Of a DNA stretch of 64,000 bases, positions 1 through 11,571 are shown piece after piece. The notes beneath the pieces were generated by a model. The model saw nothing but the letters and a program-made list of their open reading frames with translations. It searched no databases and had not been told where the DNA came from. The DNA is taken from NCBI RefSeq assembly GCF_014647655.1, contig NZ_BMPP01000006.1, positions 62,595 to 126,594 on the forward strand, read 5' to 3'. Origin of the DNA: Deinococcus malanensis (GTDB lineage: Bacteria > Deinococcota > Deinococci > Deinococcales > Deinococcaceae). Position 1 is the first letter of the stretch. Every line of letters begins with the position of its first letter. A program made the position numbers and the translations under genes.

Positions 1-2
1 AA

Positions 3-224
3 CCTTTTGTCCTGAGCGCCCGCAGCAGTTCGCCGGGCGTCCGTGTGACCTTGCCACAGACGACGGTGCGCGCAGGCGGGACGTTCCCGGTTGTGATTCG
101 GGCGGCCCCAGGAACCGGAGCCAACACCTACAGCGTAATTCTCACGGCCCGCAGCACCCAGGGCGAGCGTGAGGTCACCGCAGCCGGCACTCTGGACATC
201 AGCCTACGTCGTGCCACACCCTGA
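3..224 (+). CDS. C-terminal end of a probable secreted or surface protein (partial)
   Basis: An open frame enters from the left edge and stops with TGA at 222-224, giving about 73 residues. The stretch alternates small polar and beta-branched residues (for example TVRAGGTFPVVIRAAPGTG), as in a beta-sandwich or Ig-like module of an exported protein. The family cannot be named from this fragment. The frame is seen directly; the Ig-like reading is inference. Confidence 0.55.
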   Translation, partial: PFVLSARSSSPGVRVTLPQTTVRAGGTFPVVIRAAPGTGANTYSVILTARSTQGEREVTAAGTLDISLRRATP

Positions 225-455
225 ACCGGCGCCCTGAGGAATGTTCTCATAACGCACATGGTCGGGACGCCGGGCAGAATAATTCGGTGCACACTTCACA
301 GTGCTGCAGCACGCTTTTCAGGCCACGTCTGAGCAAACGGGCTGGCACAACGACCTTTAAAATTCAACGGTTTGTGGGCATCTGTTTAACGCCAGCTCCC
401 TGCCATCTGAAGCTCGGCGTCATCTTCTCCTAGAGGAGCAGGTTCACACTGAGGT

Positions 456-617
456 ATGGAAATTGTCCTGTTGCTGGCTGCCATGACCCTACTGGTCCTG
501 ATGCTGACCTTCCTGTCGCTGACTGCTGACGACCGGGCCCTGGCGCAGGACGCCGAGGTCCTGTCCACCGTGAAAGCGTCGAGTGGCAACGATCACATGA
601 CCCTGGGGCACGATTGA
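456..617 (+). CDS. Small single-span membrane protein, 53 aa
   Basis: An ATG at 456 begins a 53-codon frame ending at TGA 615-617. Residues 3-23 form one strongly hydrophobic segment (IVLLLAAMTLLVLMLTFLSL), followed by a polar, mostly acidic tail. A purine-rich AGAGGAG lies about 16 nt upstream and GAGGT touches the start codon. It stands alone between an exported protein and an unknown gene. Function unknown; it could be a small membrane regulator or a toxin-like peptide. The main support is the clean amphipathic layout and high-GC third positions. Confidence 0.5.
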   Translation: MEIVLLLAAMTLLVLMLTFLSLTADDRALAQDAEVLSTVKASSGNDHMTLGHD

Positions 618-875
618 ATTTGCCACTTTCTTTCCTACCGCCGGGGCGCCTGTAAGACAGGGTGCCCCGGTCGCCTGAATGGACACAGGGGGCCGGGAAG
701 AACGCGTCGGGCGTACGGTGTTAGGCTGGCTGGGTGCCGGAGTGGAGCCAGTTTCTGACGACCATCTACAAGACCTTCCTGACGATGCACGTCTGACAAG
801 GCAGACCAACGATACCCGTCGGTTCACCCGCTGAACAAGCAGAAAGCTCTGTTCCCGGCATGCCAGGATGACGCC

Positions 876-1748
876 ATGATCCGGCCAAAAGGGCCCGCAC
901 ACACAGCCCCAGCCCCGGCCCGAATATGGGTCCTGCTGGCCAGCGAAGCCAGCACCGCCGTCATCTTCCGGCGTGGGCCCAGCCGCTGGACTCACCTGTC
1001 CTTGTGGAACACCCGCACTGACGAAATCACCCAGGGCTCCTGGTTCCACGGCCGACTGTACGAATGGATGAGTGACCTCTCTCCCGACGGCCAGCACCTG
1101 CTGTACGTCGCGCGCAACGAAGCCAAACGCCGGGTGCAGGCGGCCGCGGAGACGTTTGACGGGGAGCACATGTGGTCCTGGACTGCGTTGTGCCGTCCCC
1201 CGAGGGTGAAGGCGCTGGGGCTGTGGAATGCTTCCGACGGCTGGAGCGGGGGTGGCGTGTTCACAGCCAACCAGGCCTTGACCCTCAACCATTCAGCGCG
1301 TGACCTGAAGGCGTTGATCCAGCCGAATGGGTTCACGGCTCAGGGAGTCACGGACCGGGAGCGCGTCGACACGGTCCTACTCGCTCTGAAGCGCACCGGG
1401 TGGCAGGTCACAGCCTGGCCAGAGCAGTGGATGGGAATGGGCGAAGCCTACCCGGTGGTGCTCAGGAAAAGGGCGCTGGAGCTGCGGTTTATCAGTTCAC
1501 CCCAGTACCGGCGATATGTCACGTACACCTGGCACGGTCCAGACCCGGTGCCGCTGCTGGAGGGAGCATCATGGGCCGACTTTGACCAGCAGGGGCGGCT
1601 GGTTATCGCCCAGGAAGGGCGTCTTTACGCCATGTGGGGGACAGAGGCGCGCGAACTGATCGACCTGAACGTGCATCAGCCTCCGCGTCATTCCTCCGCT
1701 GCTTCGTCGGACGTGGCGACACCGATCATCCAGGCGAACCGCTCCTGA
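876..1748 (+). CDS. Hypothetical protein, 290 aa
   Basis: A cytoplasmic-looking protein with no signal peptide or membrane span. Residues 26-75 contain a DLSPDGQHLLYVA segment, the kind of strand-turn motif found in WD40/TolB-like propeller blades, and Trp is frequent. I do not recognise a named family. It precedes a SUKH immunity-type gene on the same strand, so membership of an accessory polymorphic-toxin immunity set is possible but inferred only from location. The ATG is preceded by a poor ribosome site. Confidence 0.7.
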   Translation: MIRPKGPAHTAPAPARIWVLLASEASTAVIFRRGPSRWTHLSLWNTRTDEITQGSWFHGRLYEWMSDLSPDGQHLLYVARNEAKRRVQAAAETFDGEHMWSWTALCRPPRVKALGLWNASDGWSGGGVFTANQALTLNHSARDLKALIQPNGFTAQGVTDRERVDTVLLALKRTGWQVTAWPEQWMGMGEAYPVVLRKRALELRFISSPQYRRYVTYTWHGPDPVPLLEGASWADFDQQGRLVIAQEGRLYAMWGTEARELIDLNVHQPPRHSSAASSDVATPIIQANRS

Positions 1749-1858
1749 CAGCCTTGATCAGCGCTGCTTGATTTGACGTCCTTATCGGAGCCGGGTCACG
1801 CCGTTCAAGCTGAATTTCTGAGTGCTGTGCAGCGCGCCATGCGTGCGATGATCAGCGG

Positions 1859-2809
1859 GTGGATCGAGTCAGCTTGTTGGACGTGAACACGCCCGTCGTC
1901 ATCGAAGAACCCAGCCCGCCCGTGGCTGAAGCAGATGTTATGGCCTTCGAGGCCTTGCTGGGCCGGCCCCTGCCTGCGGACTACCGCGAGTTCCTGCTGA
2001 AGCACAACGGCGGCTATCCGGTCGTCACGCTGGGTGAGGCTCAGGACGGCGAAGAGTTCATGCTCGGCGGCTTTCTTCAGCTGGATCCAGACGGCATGGA
2101 CGAACCGTACACCATGCATCTGTGCACACCCGCCCGACGCGAAGCGGATTACGGCTGGGGCCTGCCGGCCGACGCCCTGGTGTTCGCGGACGACCCAGGC
2201 GGGAACCTGTTCACCCTCAGCTTGGATGACCCTCACCACACAGTGCGCTTCATCGACCATGAGTCGGACGCACCCTTCGAAACGCACCAGGTGCTGGCGC
2301 AGGGGTTTACGGCCTTCCTACAGCTGATCCGCTCGGTTGATTCGCAGGCGGCACTGGACGCCGCAGCGCAGCGCGAGGAGCGCAAGATGCTGACGAGCGG
2401 CTCATTTCCAGTGGCACTGGATGCGCAGTTGCAGCGCGCCGAAGCTCACCTGCCGGAGGTGCGGGAGGCGGTGCGGCGCGCGTGCCTGGAGGTCTTCGAC
2501 GAGAAGACCCACTTTGCTCTGCATGACGATCCGCGCTCACGGCATGTCTTCGACGTGATGCTGTGGCTCCACGAGACCGCCACAGGGCCAGGCATCACAA
2601 GGGCGGACATGCACGAGATCCTCAAAGCCTGGTTTCGTGACGCGCGGGGCGGGTTCGGGCTGAACGGGTACGCACCGGGGTTCCTGGACGACTGGTGGGC
2701 GGCACGCTTTGATGAGGGCGCCTTGGAAGGCGACGTCAATGGCAAAGGGACCTTCACACCAGCGGCGCGCACCGCCCTGGTGGCCACACTGCGCGCACGC
2801 TCGGTATGA
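1859..2809 (+). CDS. SMI1/KNR4 (SUKH) family protein, 316 aa
   Basis: The N-terminal half carries the SUKH signature: acidic helix, then LGRPLPADYREFLLKHNGG, then a strand-rich segment ending in FADDPGGNLFTLSLDD. SUKH proteins in bacteria are mostly immunity proteins that neutralise polymorphic nuclease or deaminase toxins. Residues after about 190 are an extra helical domain that I cannot assign. The GTG at 1859 is used; a TTG at 1874 is an alternative. No toxin gene lies beside it, so it may be an orphan immunity gene. Confidence 0.85.
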   Translation: MDRVSLLDVNTPVVIEEPSPPVAEADVMAFEALLGRPLPADYREFLLKHNGGYPVVTLGEAQDGEEFMLGGFLQLDPDGMDEPYTMHLCTPARREADYGWGLPADALVFADDPGGNLFTLSLDDPHHTVRFIDHESDAPFETHQVLAQGFTAFLQLIRSVDSQAALDAAAQREERKMLTSGSFPVALDAQLQRAEAHLPEVREAVRRACLEVFDEKTHFALHDDPRSRHVFDVMLWLHETATGPGITRADMHEILKAWFRDARGGFGLNGYAPGFLDDWWAARFDEGALEGDVNGKGTFTPAARTALVATLRARSV

Positions 2810-2887
2810 GGCGGATACGGTTGGCGATCTATTGACTCCTGTTCTACTTGCCCACGGTGGCATCAACGTCCATGCTGAGCCGCAGGC

Positions 2888-3337
2888 ATGAACGCCATCC
2901 TCCCCTTCAACTGCCCCACGTGTCACGCTCAGCACCACGCGAGCGTGTATCAGGCTGAGCATCACGGCTTGCGGTGGGGGTTCGGCTTTCACTGCGCGCA
3001 ATGCAGTGATGCTTTTGAATTCGACGATGTCGGCGTGCCGGATGAGCCGTACCGCCATGTGCTGCTCGAGCAAGACGGAACATGGTTGCTCGAACCGTCA
3101 TCAGGGGCAAAGTCATTCTCGGTGCACACATGGATACGGCTCCGACACGCCCTGGCACTCGACCTCACGACCTTGGCACGCCTCAAAGCTCTGCCCCACC
3201 GTGTTCGCATCAAGGGTACGGCTGTTGAAATGAACTGGCTGGCTCAACAGTGCTCGGAGCCGGTGTCGATTCGGCAGGGAGGCGAATCCGAACTGCACGA
3301 CGCCTTTGATTTCGCAACCTTGTTCAGCAGTCGCTGA
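2888..3337 (+). CDS. Hypothetical protein with N-terminal zinc-ribbon-like cysteines, 149 aa
   Basis: The N-terminus has two CxxC pairs (CPTC near residue 9 and CAQC near residue 37), a typical zinc-ribbon spacing. The remainder is mixed alpha/beta with no named domain. The ATG at 2888 lies 78 nt after the SUKH gene on the same strand, suggesting cotranscription. The zinc-binding reading is inferred from Cys spacing alone. Confidence 0.72.
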   Translation: MNAILPFNCPTCHAQHHASVYQAEHHGLRWGFGFHCAQCSDAFEFDDVGVPDEPYRHVLLEQDGTWLLEPSSGAKSFSVHTWIRLRHALALDLTTLARLKALPHRVRIKGTAVEMNWLAQQCSEPVSIRQGGESELHDAFDFATLFSSR

Positions 3338-3402
3338 TGGGCATGTTCGACCATCAGCAAGCGTGATGCCAGGTTATTTCCTGGTTGAGACGCCAGCCCG
3401 CG

Positions 3403-4375
3403 TCATGAGTCGAGGGCCATCCACGACAGCTTCACCGCGGCATTGACGGGCTCACCCCAGCCATGAACCTCAGACGAGGGACTCTCGAGAAACGGCTCGA
3501 TGGGCGGCCTTGGGATCCCTTCCCCGTCCAGCACGGAAAGGGCCGCCCGCAGGTGCCGCCAGGGTGCTGAAGTGACCGCACCGTACAGATCGGTATACCC
3601 GATCCACGTGACCTGCCCGAGCAGGTACAGGAAGGTGGACAGGTTCTGCCGGCCCACGACCTCCCGGAGCGGCTCGGGCAGGTCATGGCCGAATCCGACG
3701 CGCACCAGGAGTGGCTGGTCCTGCTCCCACCCGACGATGTCCTGGGTGTCCGCCATGGCAAACCCGTGCTTCACGAACGCCTTCAGTTCCGGGTGCGACA
3801 GCCCATGGTGGGTGCAGTAGCGGCGAAACGCCACCGTTCCCATGGCCTGGCAGGCCCGGATGGACAGCGCATTCAGCCCCTGCTGCCCTTCAATCGGTTC
3901 AGGAGTCGATTCGATCCAGCAGCGCTCGGCGTAACTCCACACCGGCAGTCCCTCCGGGTCCAGCAGGGCGCCGGTCGGCAGGCGGTACATCCCGGCTGTC
4001 TTCCACGACATGAACGTCACCCGGCTCCACGCTCCACAGCGACACGTCGAAGACATGGCCGGGCGGCACCCGCAGCCGGCACGTCAGGAACTCCAGAGCC
4101 TCAACCTCGCCGACGAGCACGCTCTGACCAAGGTCGATACGGACCGTCTGCTGGCGCCGCTGGGCGCGCAGAAGTGCCGCAACCACGCGTCGGCGGGCCA
4201 GCAGCCCGGCCAGCCAGCCTGTCCGACTCAGGTCACGAACATCGTCCGGGAACTCCACATGCTCTGCTCCCCGGACGAACTCCACCCGTTCCACCCAGCG
4301 ATTCAGGAAGGTGTTGATCTCCTCCAGAGAAGCCAGGCGGGTGCATTCCAACCTCGTGACCATCAGCACGTTCAA
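3403..4375 (-). pseudogene. Hypothetical gene split by an apparent frameshift near 4015-4030
   Basis: Two minus-strand frames overlap. One runs from a TTG near 4375 to 3899 and is protein-like only in its first two thirds (up to DVSLWSVEPG). The other (4056-3403) becomes protein-like only after about ten residues (VTFMSWKTAGMYRLPTG onward). Joining them near 4020 gives one continuous sensible protein of about 320 aa. This is best explained by one extra base or two missing bases, either a real mutation or a sequence error. There is no good start codon upstream of 4375 because a stop lies close by. Family unknown. Confidence 0.5.
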
Positions 4376-4630
4376 GGCCTCGAAGTCGTCCCCCTCTTCA
4401 GTCAGCCGCTCCAGTGTAGGGACCGGTGCCCTTCAGGAACATACGCCTGAAGGCATAGACCGCGCTGCCACGGAATCGTTGCGTGAGCGCGACAGGCGGG
4501 TGATCATCTGACAGTCCACCAAATCGACTGTCACGAAGTCCTGCACAAGCGTGGTAGAGACCGGAAGCCTCCAAGACTGCCGCCCACAACTTCAGAACAC
4601 GAAGACGCCCCGCAATGACTGAGTGCTCCG

Positions 4631-7141
<2,511 letters not shown>

Positions 7142-7142
7142 G

Positions 7143-7541
7143 TCATCCGCCGACCAGGGCGACGAGTTTGAGGAAGGTGACTTCCGTCGGCCGGTCAAGG
7201 CGCAGGTGGACCTGCTCGTCGAGATCGTCGACCTGTCGTTCGTCGACGAGCACCACGAAACCGTGCTTCTTGAACGCCTCGGTGGCCCGCTGATACTGGG
7301 CCTCCCAGTCCAGCTTTCGCCAGGCCTTCAGCCGGTAGCCGTTCAGGGTGCGTTCCGCGTCGGTGGGTTGTATGAGACCCTGGAAGACCTCGGGCTGGCG
7401 GGCGTTGTACTCCGTGACTTCTTCGTACACGCGCCGGCGGATGAGCTCGCGAACAGTGACGTGTTCCTCGAGAAAGTCGAGGGTGAAGGTGCGTTTGCTG
7501 CCGGCGGTGCTCTCGTCGATCAGGGTCACGGGAATTGGCAT
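7143..7541 (-). CDS. Small partner protein of the DUF4132 gene, 132 aa
   Basis: The ATG at 7541 has an AGGAG ribosome site 6 nt upstream on the minus strand, so the longer frame reaching 7625 is not used. The protein is charged and alpha/beta, with an N-terminal strand (MPIPVTLIDES), a central helix (VTVRELIRRRVYEEV) and a C-terminal strand containing GFVVLVD. Its stop is followed one base later by the GTG of the DUF4132 gene, implying translational coupling. I do not know the family; the pairing suggests a complex with the large protein. Confidence 0.75.
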   Translation of the reverse strand: MPIPVTLIDESTAGSKRTFTLDFLEEHVTVRELIRRRVYEEVTEYNARQPEVFQGLIQPTDAERTLNGYRLKAWRKLDWEAQYQRATEAFKKHGFVVLVDERQVDDLDEQVHLRLDRPTEVTFLKLVALVGG

Positions 7542-8132
7542 GTAGGCTCCTATTACGTCTATAGCGTAACACATCAGGAGCCAGGAATGGGTAGTTTTAC
7601 CGGCTTCGACAGGGAAATCAGACAACGCACCCTCGCCGTCCAGGCGTCACAGGAACCCACCATCTGACGTCACCCCGATTCCTTCCAAGGCCACGCGATC
7701 ACTTCACCACTCTGGGTGCCGAACACCACCACGTCGTTCATCCCGTGCAGTCTCGTCAAAATCCGCCTGCCGACCGAAGGAAGTTCCCGCCACCACAGAG
7801 CCGTCTGCAAGGTGTGCAGCAGGCAGGCGGTCAGCCGTGGACCCGGGCTGCACCGTCATGAGAGGGACGTACGCCACCAGCGACACCAGCATGCAAGGCA
7901 TCACGTCGATGCAGAACTTCACCGGTCAAACGGAAGATGAGCAGCATATCAATAAGCCATTTTAAGAATATGGGCTTCACGTTACGTCCTTTGTAAAATC
8001 AAGGCGGCACCCACCTGGGGGGCTGCGTTCTAAAAAAGAGCGGTGGGCGGGCAACCCGAGCGCTGCGGCGCGTACTGATCGACTGATCAGCCCAGCGGCT
8101 GAAACGGTCACATGTGCCGGAAGGAGGAGTGT
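7542..8132. other. Gap without a confident gene; possible gene remnant at 7670-7843 (minus)
   Basis: On the minus strand a 58-codon frame ending at TGA 7672-7670 reads like real protein (for example LHTLQTALWWRELPSVGRR and FGTQSGEVIAWPWKESG). It has no acceptable start, because a TGA lies just upstream of it. A second frame over 7704-7922 begins with a hydrophobic signal-like stretch, so a frameshifted small secreted protein is conceivable. The interval 7950-8110 is relatively AT-rich and probably holds the promoter of the plus-strand gene at 8133. Confidence 0.3.
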
Positions 8133-8699
8133 ATGCCTGATTCAGATGCGGTGATTCTCCCAGTTCCCCTGGAGCGTCCGCTGTACGAGGCGCTGTTTCA
8201 ATTGTCGGCGATGATGGGCCGTTCCGCTGAGGAGCTCGCGAGCGAGGCCATCGCGGCGGCCATCACGCTCCCCACGCAGCTTGATTTGGAGGCGCTCGGT
8301 ACGGCCATGCTGGCTGACCTCCAAGTACTGCAAGGGACGTTGGAGCCTGTGCATATCACCGAGGAGGACGTCGCTGCCATGAAGCGTTTCCTTTTACCTA
8401 CCGATGCAGCACAACTGATGCTGGGGGCCGAACTGATCAGCCGTCTGACGGACCAAGCGCCTGACGCGACACCAACAAAGGAAGCAAGTGCGCGCCTGAC
8501 AGCTGTCGCCACCGTGTGTACGTTGTTGAACAACGCCCTTTCCGAAGATGAAGTGCGCCGCTGGTGGACGCAGCCGCGCTACAAGCTGCAAGGAAAGGCG
8601 CCCACAGCCTTTCTCGGCGGGGGGTGGACGCCGGAGGACCTCGCGTTCCGGCTGGTGGCGGACCTGGCTGAGGCCGATGTGGCGGTGAGGTCCACCTGA
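8133..8699 (+). CDS. Putative RHH/ParS-type antitoxin-like protein, paralogue A, 188 aa
   Basis: The ATG at 8133 is chosen because GGAGGAG lies 5-6 nt upstream; the longer frame from 8112 lacks this. The N-terminus resembles a ribbon-helix-helix segment (strand, then LYEALFQLSAMMGRSAEEL). The C-terminus has RWWTQPRYKLQGKAPTAF followed by WTPED, resembling the Xre/MbcA/ParS toxin-binding domain (DUF2384). It is clearly related to the minus-strand gene at 19944-20477, and the two face each other across the mobile element. No RES-type toxin is adjacent. The relation of the two copies is visible directly; the antitoxin role is inference. Confidence 0.75.
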   Translation: MPDSDAVILPVPLERPLYEALFQLSAMMGRSAEELASEAIAAAITLPTQLDLEALGTAMLADLQVLQGTLEPVHITEEDVAAMKRFLLPTDAAQLMLGAELISRLTDQAPDATPTKEASARLTAVATVCTLLNNALSEDEVRRWWTQPRYKLQGKAPTAFLGGGWTPEDLAFRLVADLAEADVAVRST

Positions 8700-8753
8700 A
8701 ATCGGCGGCTTCCCTCCTGATCCGGGCCTGTTCAGGCGGCGTAACATGAACAG

Positions 8754-8936
8754 GTGCCGATGGACCCTGCATTGAACGCTTTACTGGAAGGTACCGGGCT
8801 GAATCTCGGCGCCAGCATGGGACGACACCGCACTGAATGCCCTGCTGTACAGGTATTTGCGCGAAGCGCAGCCCGTCTGCACGTGGAGCACCTGCGAGCC
8901 GGGGACGTGCAGCGCCGCCGCCGATACTGTGAATGA
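8754..8936 (+). CDS. Small ORF (60 aa) at the left edge of the element, possibly frameshifted
   Basis: A TAACAT box at 8742-8747 sits 6 nt before a GTG at 8754, the leaderless layout used elsewhere in this window. The first 22 residues (PMDPALNALLEGTGLNLGA) look like protein. After about 8815 the +1 frame looks better (DDTALNALLYRYLREAQP) and remains open into the 3' end of the recombinase gene. This may be a short gene damaged by a one-base change or cut by element insertion. Weak evidence; function unknown. Confidence 0.3.
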   Translation: MPMDPALNALLEGTGLNLGASMGRHRTECPAVQVFARSAARLHVEHLRAGDVQRRRRYCE

Positions 8937-8982
8937 ACGCCAGTCTCCCCCGCTGCTGACGCCTGCGAACAGCCCCAGGCCA

Positions 8983-10455
8983 TCACGCTCGGGGCACGGT
9001 GATTTCAAGCCGTTCCAGACCCTCCCGGTTGATGAAGAACCGAACGCGCAGGGCCGTCATCAATTCCCGTCGCGCGTGTTTTCCGGTGCTGGCGAGGTGG
9101 GGTTTGAGCTGCTCCGCGAAGCGCACCAGATCGACGTTGGGCGTAGGTGACGGCGGCGGCGCCTGCTGGAGGAGGGCCAGCTCGTCCTCGACCGCTTCAA
9201 TCTTGCGTTTCACCGCAGAAGTGACGCGTCCTGGCTCGGTCAGCAGGCCGTACAACCCCACCAGTTGATCTTCCTTCTGTTTGATCTCGTCCGTGTGGTT
9301 AGGCGGCGCTTCGGCGTGCTCCTCAAACAGCTGCGCGAGAAGATCCGGGTCGGTGAGATGGTGAACGAGCGCGGCCCAGCATTTCTGCTCAAGGCGCTCC
9401 ATGTTGTGATACCGGTTGTTGGGACACTTGAAACGCCCAGCCGCCTGGTTTGCCTTCCCTCGTGACGCGTTGGAACACGCGTAGTGATACACCGGTATGC
9501 CGCGTGGGCTGCTTTTCTTGACGTTGACGCTTTGCTCGCACACGGCACACACCACATGACCCGTCAGCAGATCCGGGTCGACTTTGCGCCCAGGCTGGTA
9601 CTTCACCCGGTCAGCCAGCAGCCGCTGAAGCTCCCGGTATTCCTCCGGAGTAATGAGAGCAGGAACGGGAATGTCGATGGCGTGTGGCTTTCCCCTGTTG
9701 TATGTGAAAGTGCCCTGGTACACGGGGTTCCGCAGAATCCGGCGAATGGCATTGTCGTTCCAGGGCTTGTCCCGGGGGCCAGGCACGCCTTCCATGTTCA
9801 GGTCATTGGCGATGGTGTTCGCTCCACGGCGCCGGTACTCGGTGCGCAGCCGGTGGTACACCTCCACCCGGTCAGGATCGGGCTCCAGATCACGCGACTT
9901 ACCCCGTTCGTCCCTCCGGAGCCGGTACCCGAATGGGGGTGAGCCCTGTGGCCAGCCCCCTTCGCGCGCCTTGTCGCGTTTGCCCTCACGCATCTGATGA
10001 ACGAGGTTGTTGTAGTCCACCTCCACTTCAGTGGCGCTGCGCAGGAAGTTAGACCAGTTTCCCTTCTTGTCCAGGTTCCCGATGTCCACCACCCACACCA
10101 CAGCCCGCAGCTCTAGGAGTTTGCGCACCAGGCCGACGGATTTGTCCACGTGGCGCCCGACACGGCTGGGATGAGCAAAAATCAGGTTGATGCCGGGGTA
10201 ACGTTCGGCCAGGTCGTAGTACCCGCTGTGGGTGACCCTGTAGGCATTCGCCCCGCTCACCGTCTCGTCAATGAAGCCGACGATGGTCAGGCCGTAATCC
10301 GCCGCCGCGTCTTTGATGTCACGTATCTGGCGGTTCCGGCCCCATCCTTCATCCTGACCTTCCGTGGACACTCGGGTACACCCCAGGGTGACCTTTGTTG
10401 GATCCGCGATGTTGAGCTCAGGTAGAACCAGTTCGGCACGCTGTGTTTTGTTCAT
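8983..10455 (-). CDS. Large serine recombinase / integrase, 490 aa
   Basis: This enzyme would catalyse site-specific integration and excision of the surrounding element. Domain order: N-terminal resolvase domain (residues 20-165) with the catalytic serine near residue 30 in TRVSTEGQ and the arginine motif PSRVGRH; recombinase domain (about 185-300) with NDNAIRRILRNPVYQGTF; a zinc ribbon (CAVC near 330 with later Cys pairs CSN and CPN); and a C-terminal coiled coil. Length matches phage and ICE-type serine integrases. Its 3' end is next to the presumed left end of the element, as is common for integrases. The upstream neighbour is the repressor gene, 65 nt away. Confidence 0.93.
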   Translation of the reverse strand: MNKTQRAELVLPELNIADPTKVTLGCTRVSTEGQDEGWGRNRQIRDIKDAAADYGLTIVGFIDETVSGANAYRVTHSGYYDLAERYPGINLIFAHPSRVGRHVDKSVGLVRKLLELRAVVWVVDIGNLDKKGNWSNFLRSATEVEVDYNNLVHQMREGKRDKAREGGWPQGSPPFGYRLRRDERGKSRDLEPDPDRVEVYHRLRTEYRRRGANTIANDLNMEGVPGPRDKPWNDNAIRRILRNPVYQGTFTYNRGKPHAIDIPVPALITPEEYRELQRLLADRVKYQPGRKVDPDLLTGHVVCAVCEQSVNVKKSSPRGIPVYHYACSNASRGKANQAAGRFKCPNNRYHNMERLEQKCWAALVHHLTDPDLLAQLFEEHAEAPPNHTDEIKQKEDQLVGLYGLLTEPGRVTSAVKRKIEAVEDELALLQQAPPPSPTPNVDLVRFAEQLKPHLASTGKHARRELMTALRVRFFINREGLERLEITVPRA

Positions 10456-10519
10456 TATCCTCGATGCAGGGGCAGGGACCGGCGAGACCGGAAGGCTGCC
10501 GTGAGAACGAAAAGGAGGA

Positions 10520-11254
10520 TTACTGAGGGAGCGTCAGCAGGGCAATGGCGCTGACCACAACCCCTGCTGGCGGTGGCAGCGGCGCATCCAGCACCACGGG
10601 CCGCGCCCCGGGCCGGGACGAATTCAGGACGTAGTGGGCAACGTCACCTCGGTGCGTGACGATCACCGCGCCAGGCTGGCGGCACAGGCGGACGACGGCC
10701 AATTCCCCTTCGCGGGCTGTCCGCCCAACCTCAAGAATCAGCACGCCGCGCCGGGGCAGCTCCGCCTTCGCACGCTCGTCGACGTACGTCTCGCCCAGCT
10801 GAAAAGCAAACAGGTCTCCACGGCCCTCAGGGGGAAGCAGCACCTTGTCCAGCCAGATCTTCTGGCGAGGGAGGCGTGACGGCTCAAACGCCTGCCTGAG
10901 CTCACCGCAATACGGCACCGCCACCGCCTTGAACGGCCCCTGAACTTCCGGTGGCGGGTCGAAGGCATCGTAGGGTTCACCGGGTGTGCCAAGCCGTCCG
11001 AACCCCAGTTCATGGCCGGTGTGGGCTTCGAATTCCTCGACCGTCCATCCCAGCACGTCTGCGAGCGCCGCCCGCTGCGCCGTTCGCAGTTCCCGCAGCG
11101 TGATGTCGCCGTATTCCAGCCGTGACACCGTCCGCTGGCTCAGAATCCCTCGTGAGAACCGCTCAATGTCCTGTCCGGACAGGCGAAGTTCCTTGCGACG
11201 CGCTTCCAGGCACTGGCCAAGGGCAGATCTCGTACGTTCGGTTGGTCTTCCCAT
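10520..11254 (-). CDS. XRE/CI-like repressor with a degenerate S24 domain, 244 aa
   Basis: Residues 10-70 form a helix-turn-helix (LSGQDIERF then SQRTVSRLEYGD). Residues 125-235 follow the layout of the LexA/CI S24 peptidase fold (VPYCGELRQ.., LFAFQLGETY, LILEVGRTAREGELAVV). The position of the nucleophilic serine in the usual GDSM motif reads GETY here, so self-cleavage looks lost. The start has AGGAGG 5 nt upstream. It probably controls the integrase and the divergent transcript at 11324. Loss of the serine is seen; the regulatory consequence is inferred. Confidence 0.82.
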   Translation of the reverse strand: MGRPTERTRSALGQCLEARRKELRLSGQDIERFSRGILSQRTVSRLEYGDITLRELRTAQRAALADVLGWTVEEFEAHTGHELGFGRLGTPGEPYDAFDPPPEVQGPFKAVAVPYCGELRQAFEPSRLPRQKIWLDKVLLPPEGRGDLFAFQLGETYVDERAKAELPRRGVLILEVGRTAREGELAVVRLCRQPGAVIVTHRGDVAHYVLNSSRPGARPVVLDAPLPPPAGVVVSAIALLTLPQ

Positions 11255-11323
11255 GTGGCCTCCTCAACCTTCGATTACTCATTCCGTCTAACGATCGCCA
11301 GGCGTTGACGCGCGTTTTTAGCC
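11255..11323. promoter_or_regulatory. Divergent control region between repressor and small plus-strand ORF
   Basis: This short gap separates the repressor start (minus) from a small plus-strand ORF, the arrangement of phage immunity regions. It contains a TTGACG -35-like hexamer at 11305-11310 on the plus strand and the palindrome CGATCG at 11293-11298. Operator sites for the repressor are expected here, but I could not define a repeated operator by eye. Confidence 0.4.
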
Positions 11324-11512
11324 GTGATTTCTATCAATCAGGAGGACCAACGGCTCTTCCTGGTGACTAACTTGACGAACCCACTTCCCACTGAACCCAC
11401 GGCCCCTTCACTCAACCTCCGCGTCATCCGCGATACGGCTGCCAACCGCGCCCTGCGTGACCTGCTGCTGTCGCTGGCCGGCACTCCCGCCACGCCCGCC
11501 GCCTCACGCTGA
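11324..11512 (+). CDS. Small hypothetical ORF divergent from the repressor, up to 62 aa
   Basis: A short frame ends at TGA 11510-11512. The start is uncertain: the GTG at 11324 precedes an AGGAGG (11340-11345), and an internal GTG about 17 nt after that motif may be the real start, giving about 49 aa. The C-terminal part (LNLRVIRDTAANRALRDLLLSLAG) is a plausible helix. Its place opposite the repressor recalls Cro or excisionase genes, but no DNA-binding motif is visible. Confidence 0.4.
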   Translation: MISINQEDQRLFLVTNLTNPLPTEPTAPSLNLRVIRDTAANRALRDLLLSLAGTPATPAASR

Positions 11513-11571
11513 TCCGGTCCTGGTGGCGTCCTCGGGCGCCACCCAGGCCAACGGGTCCTGCACACCTCGCT

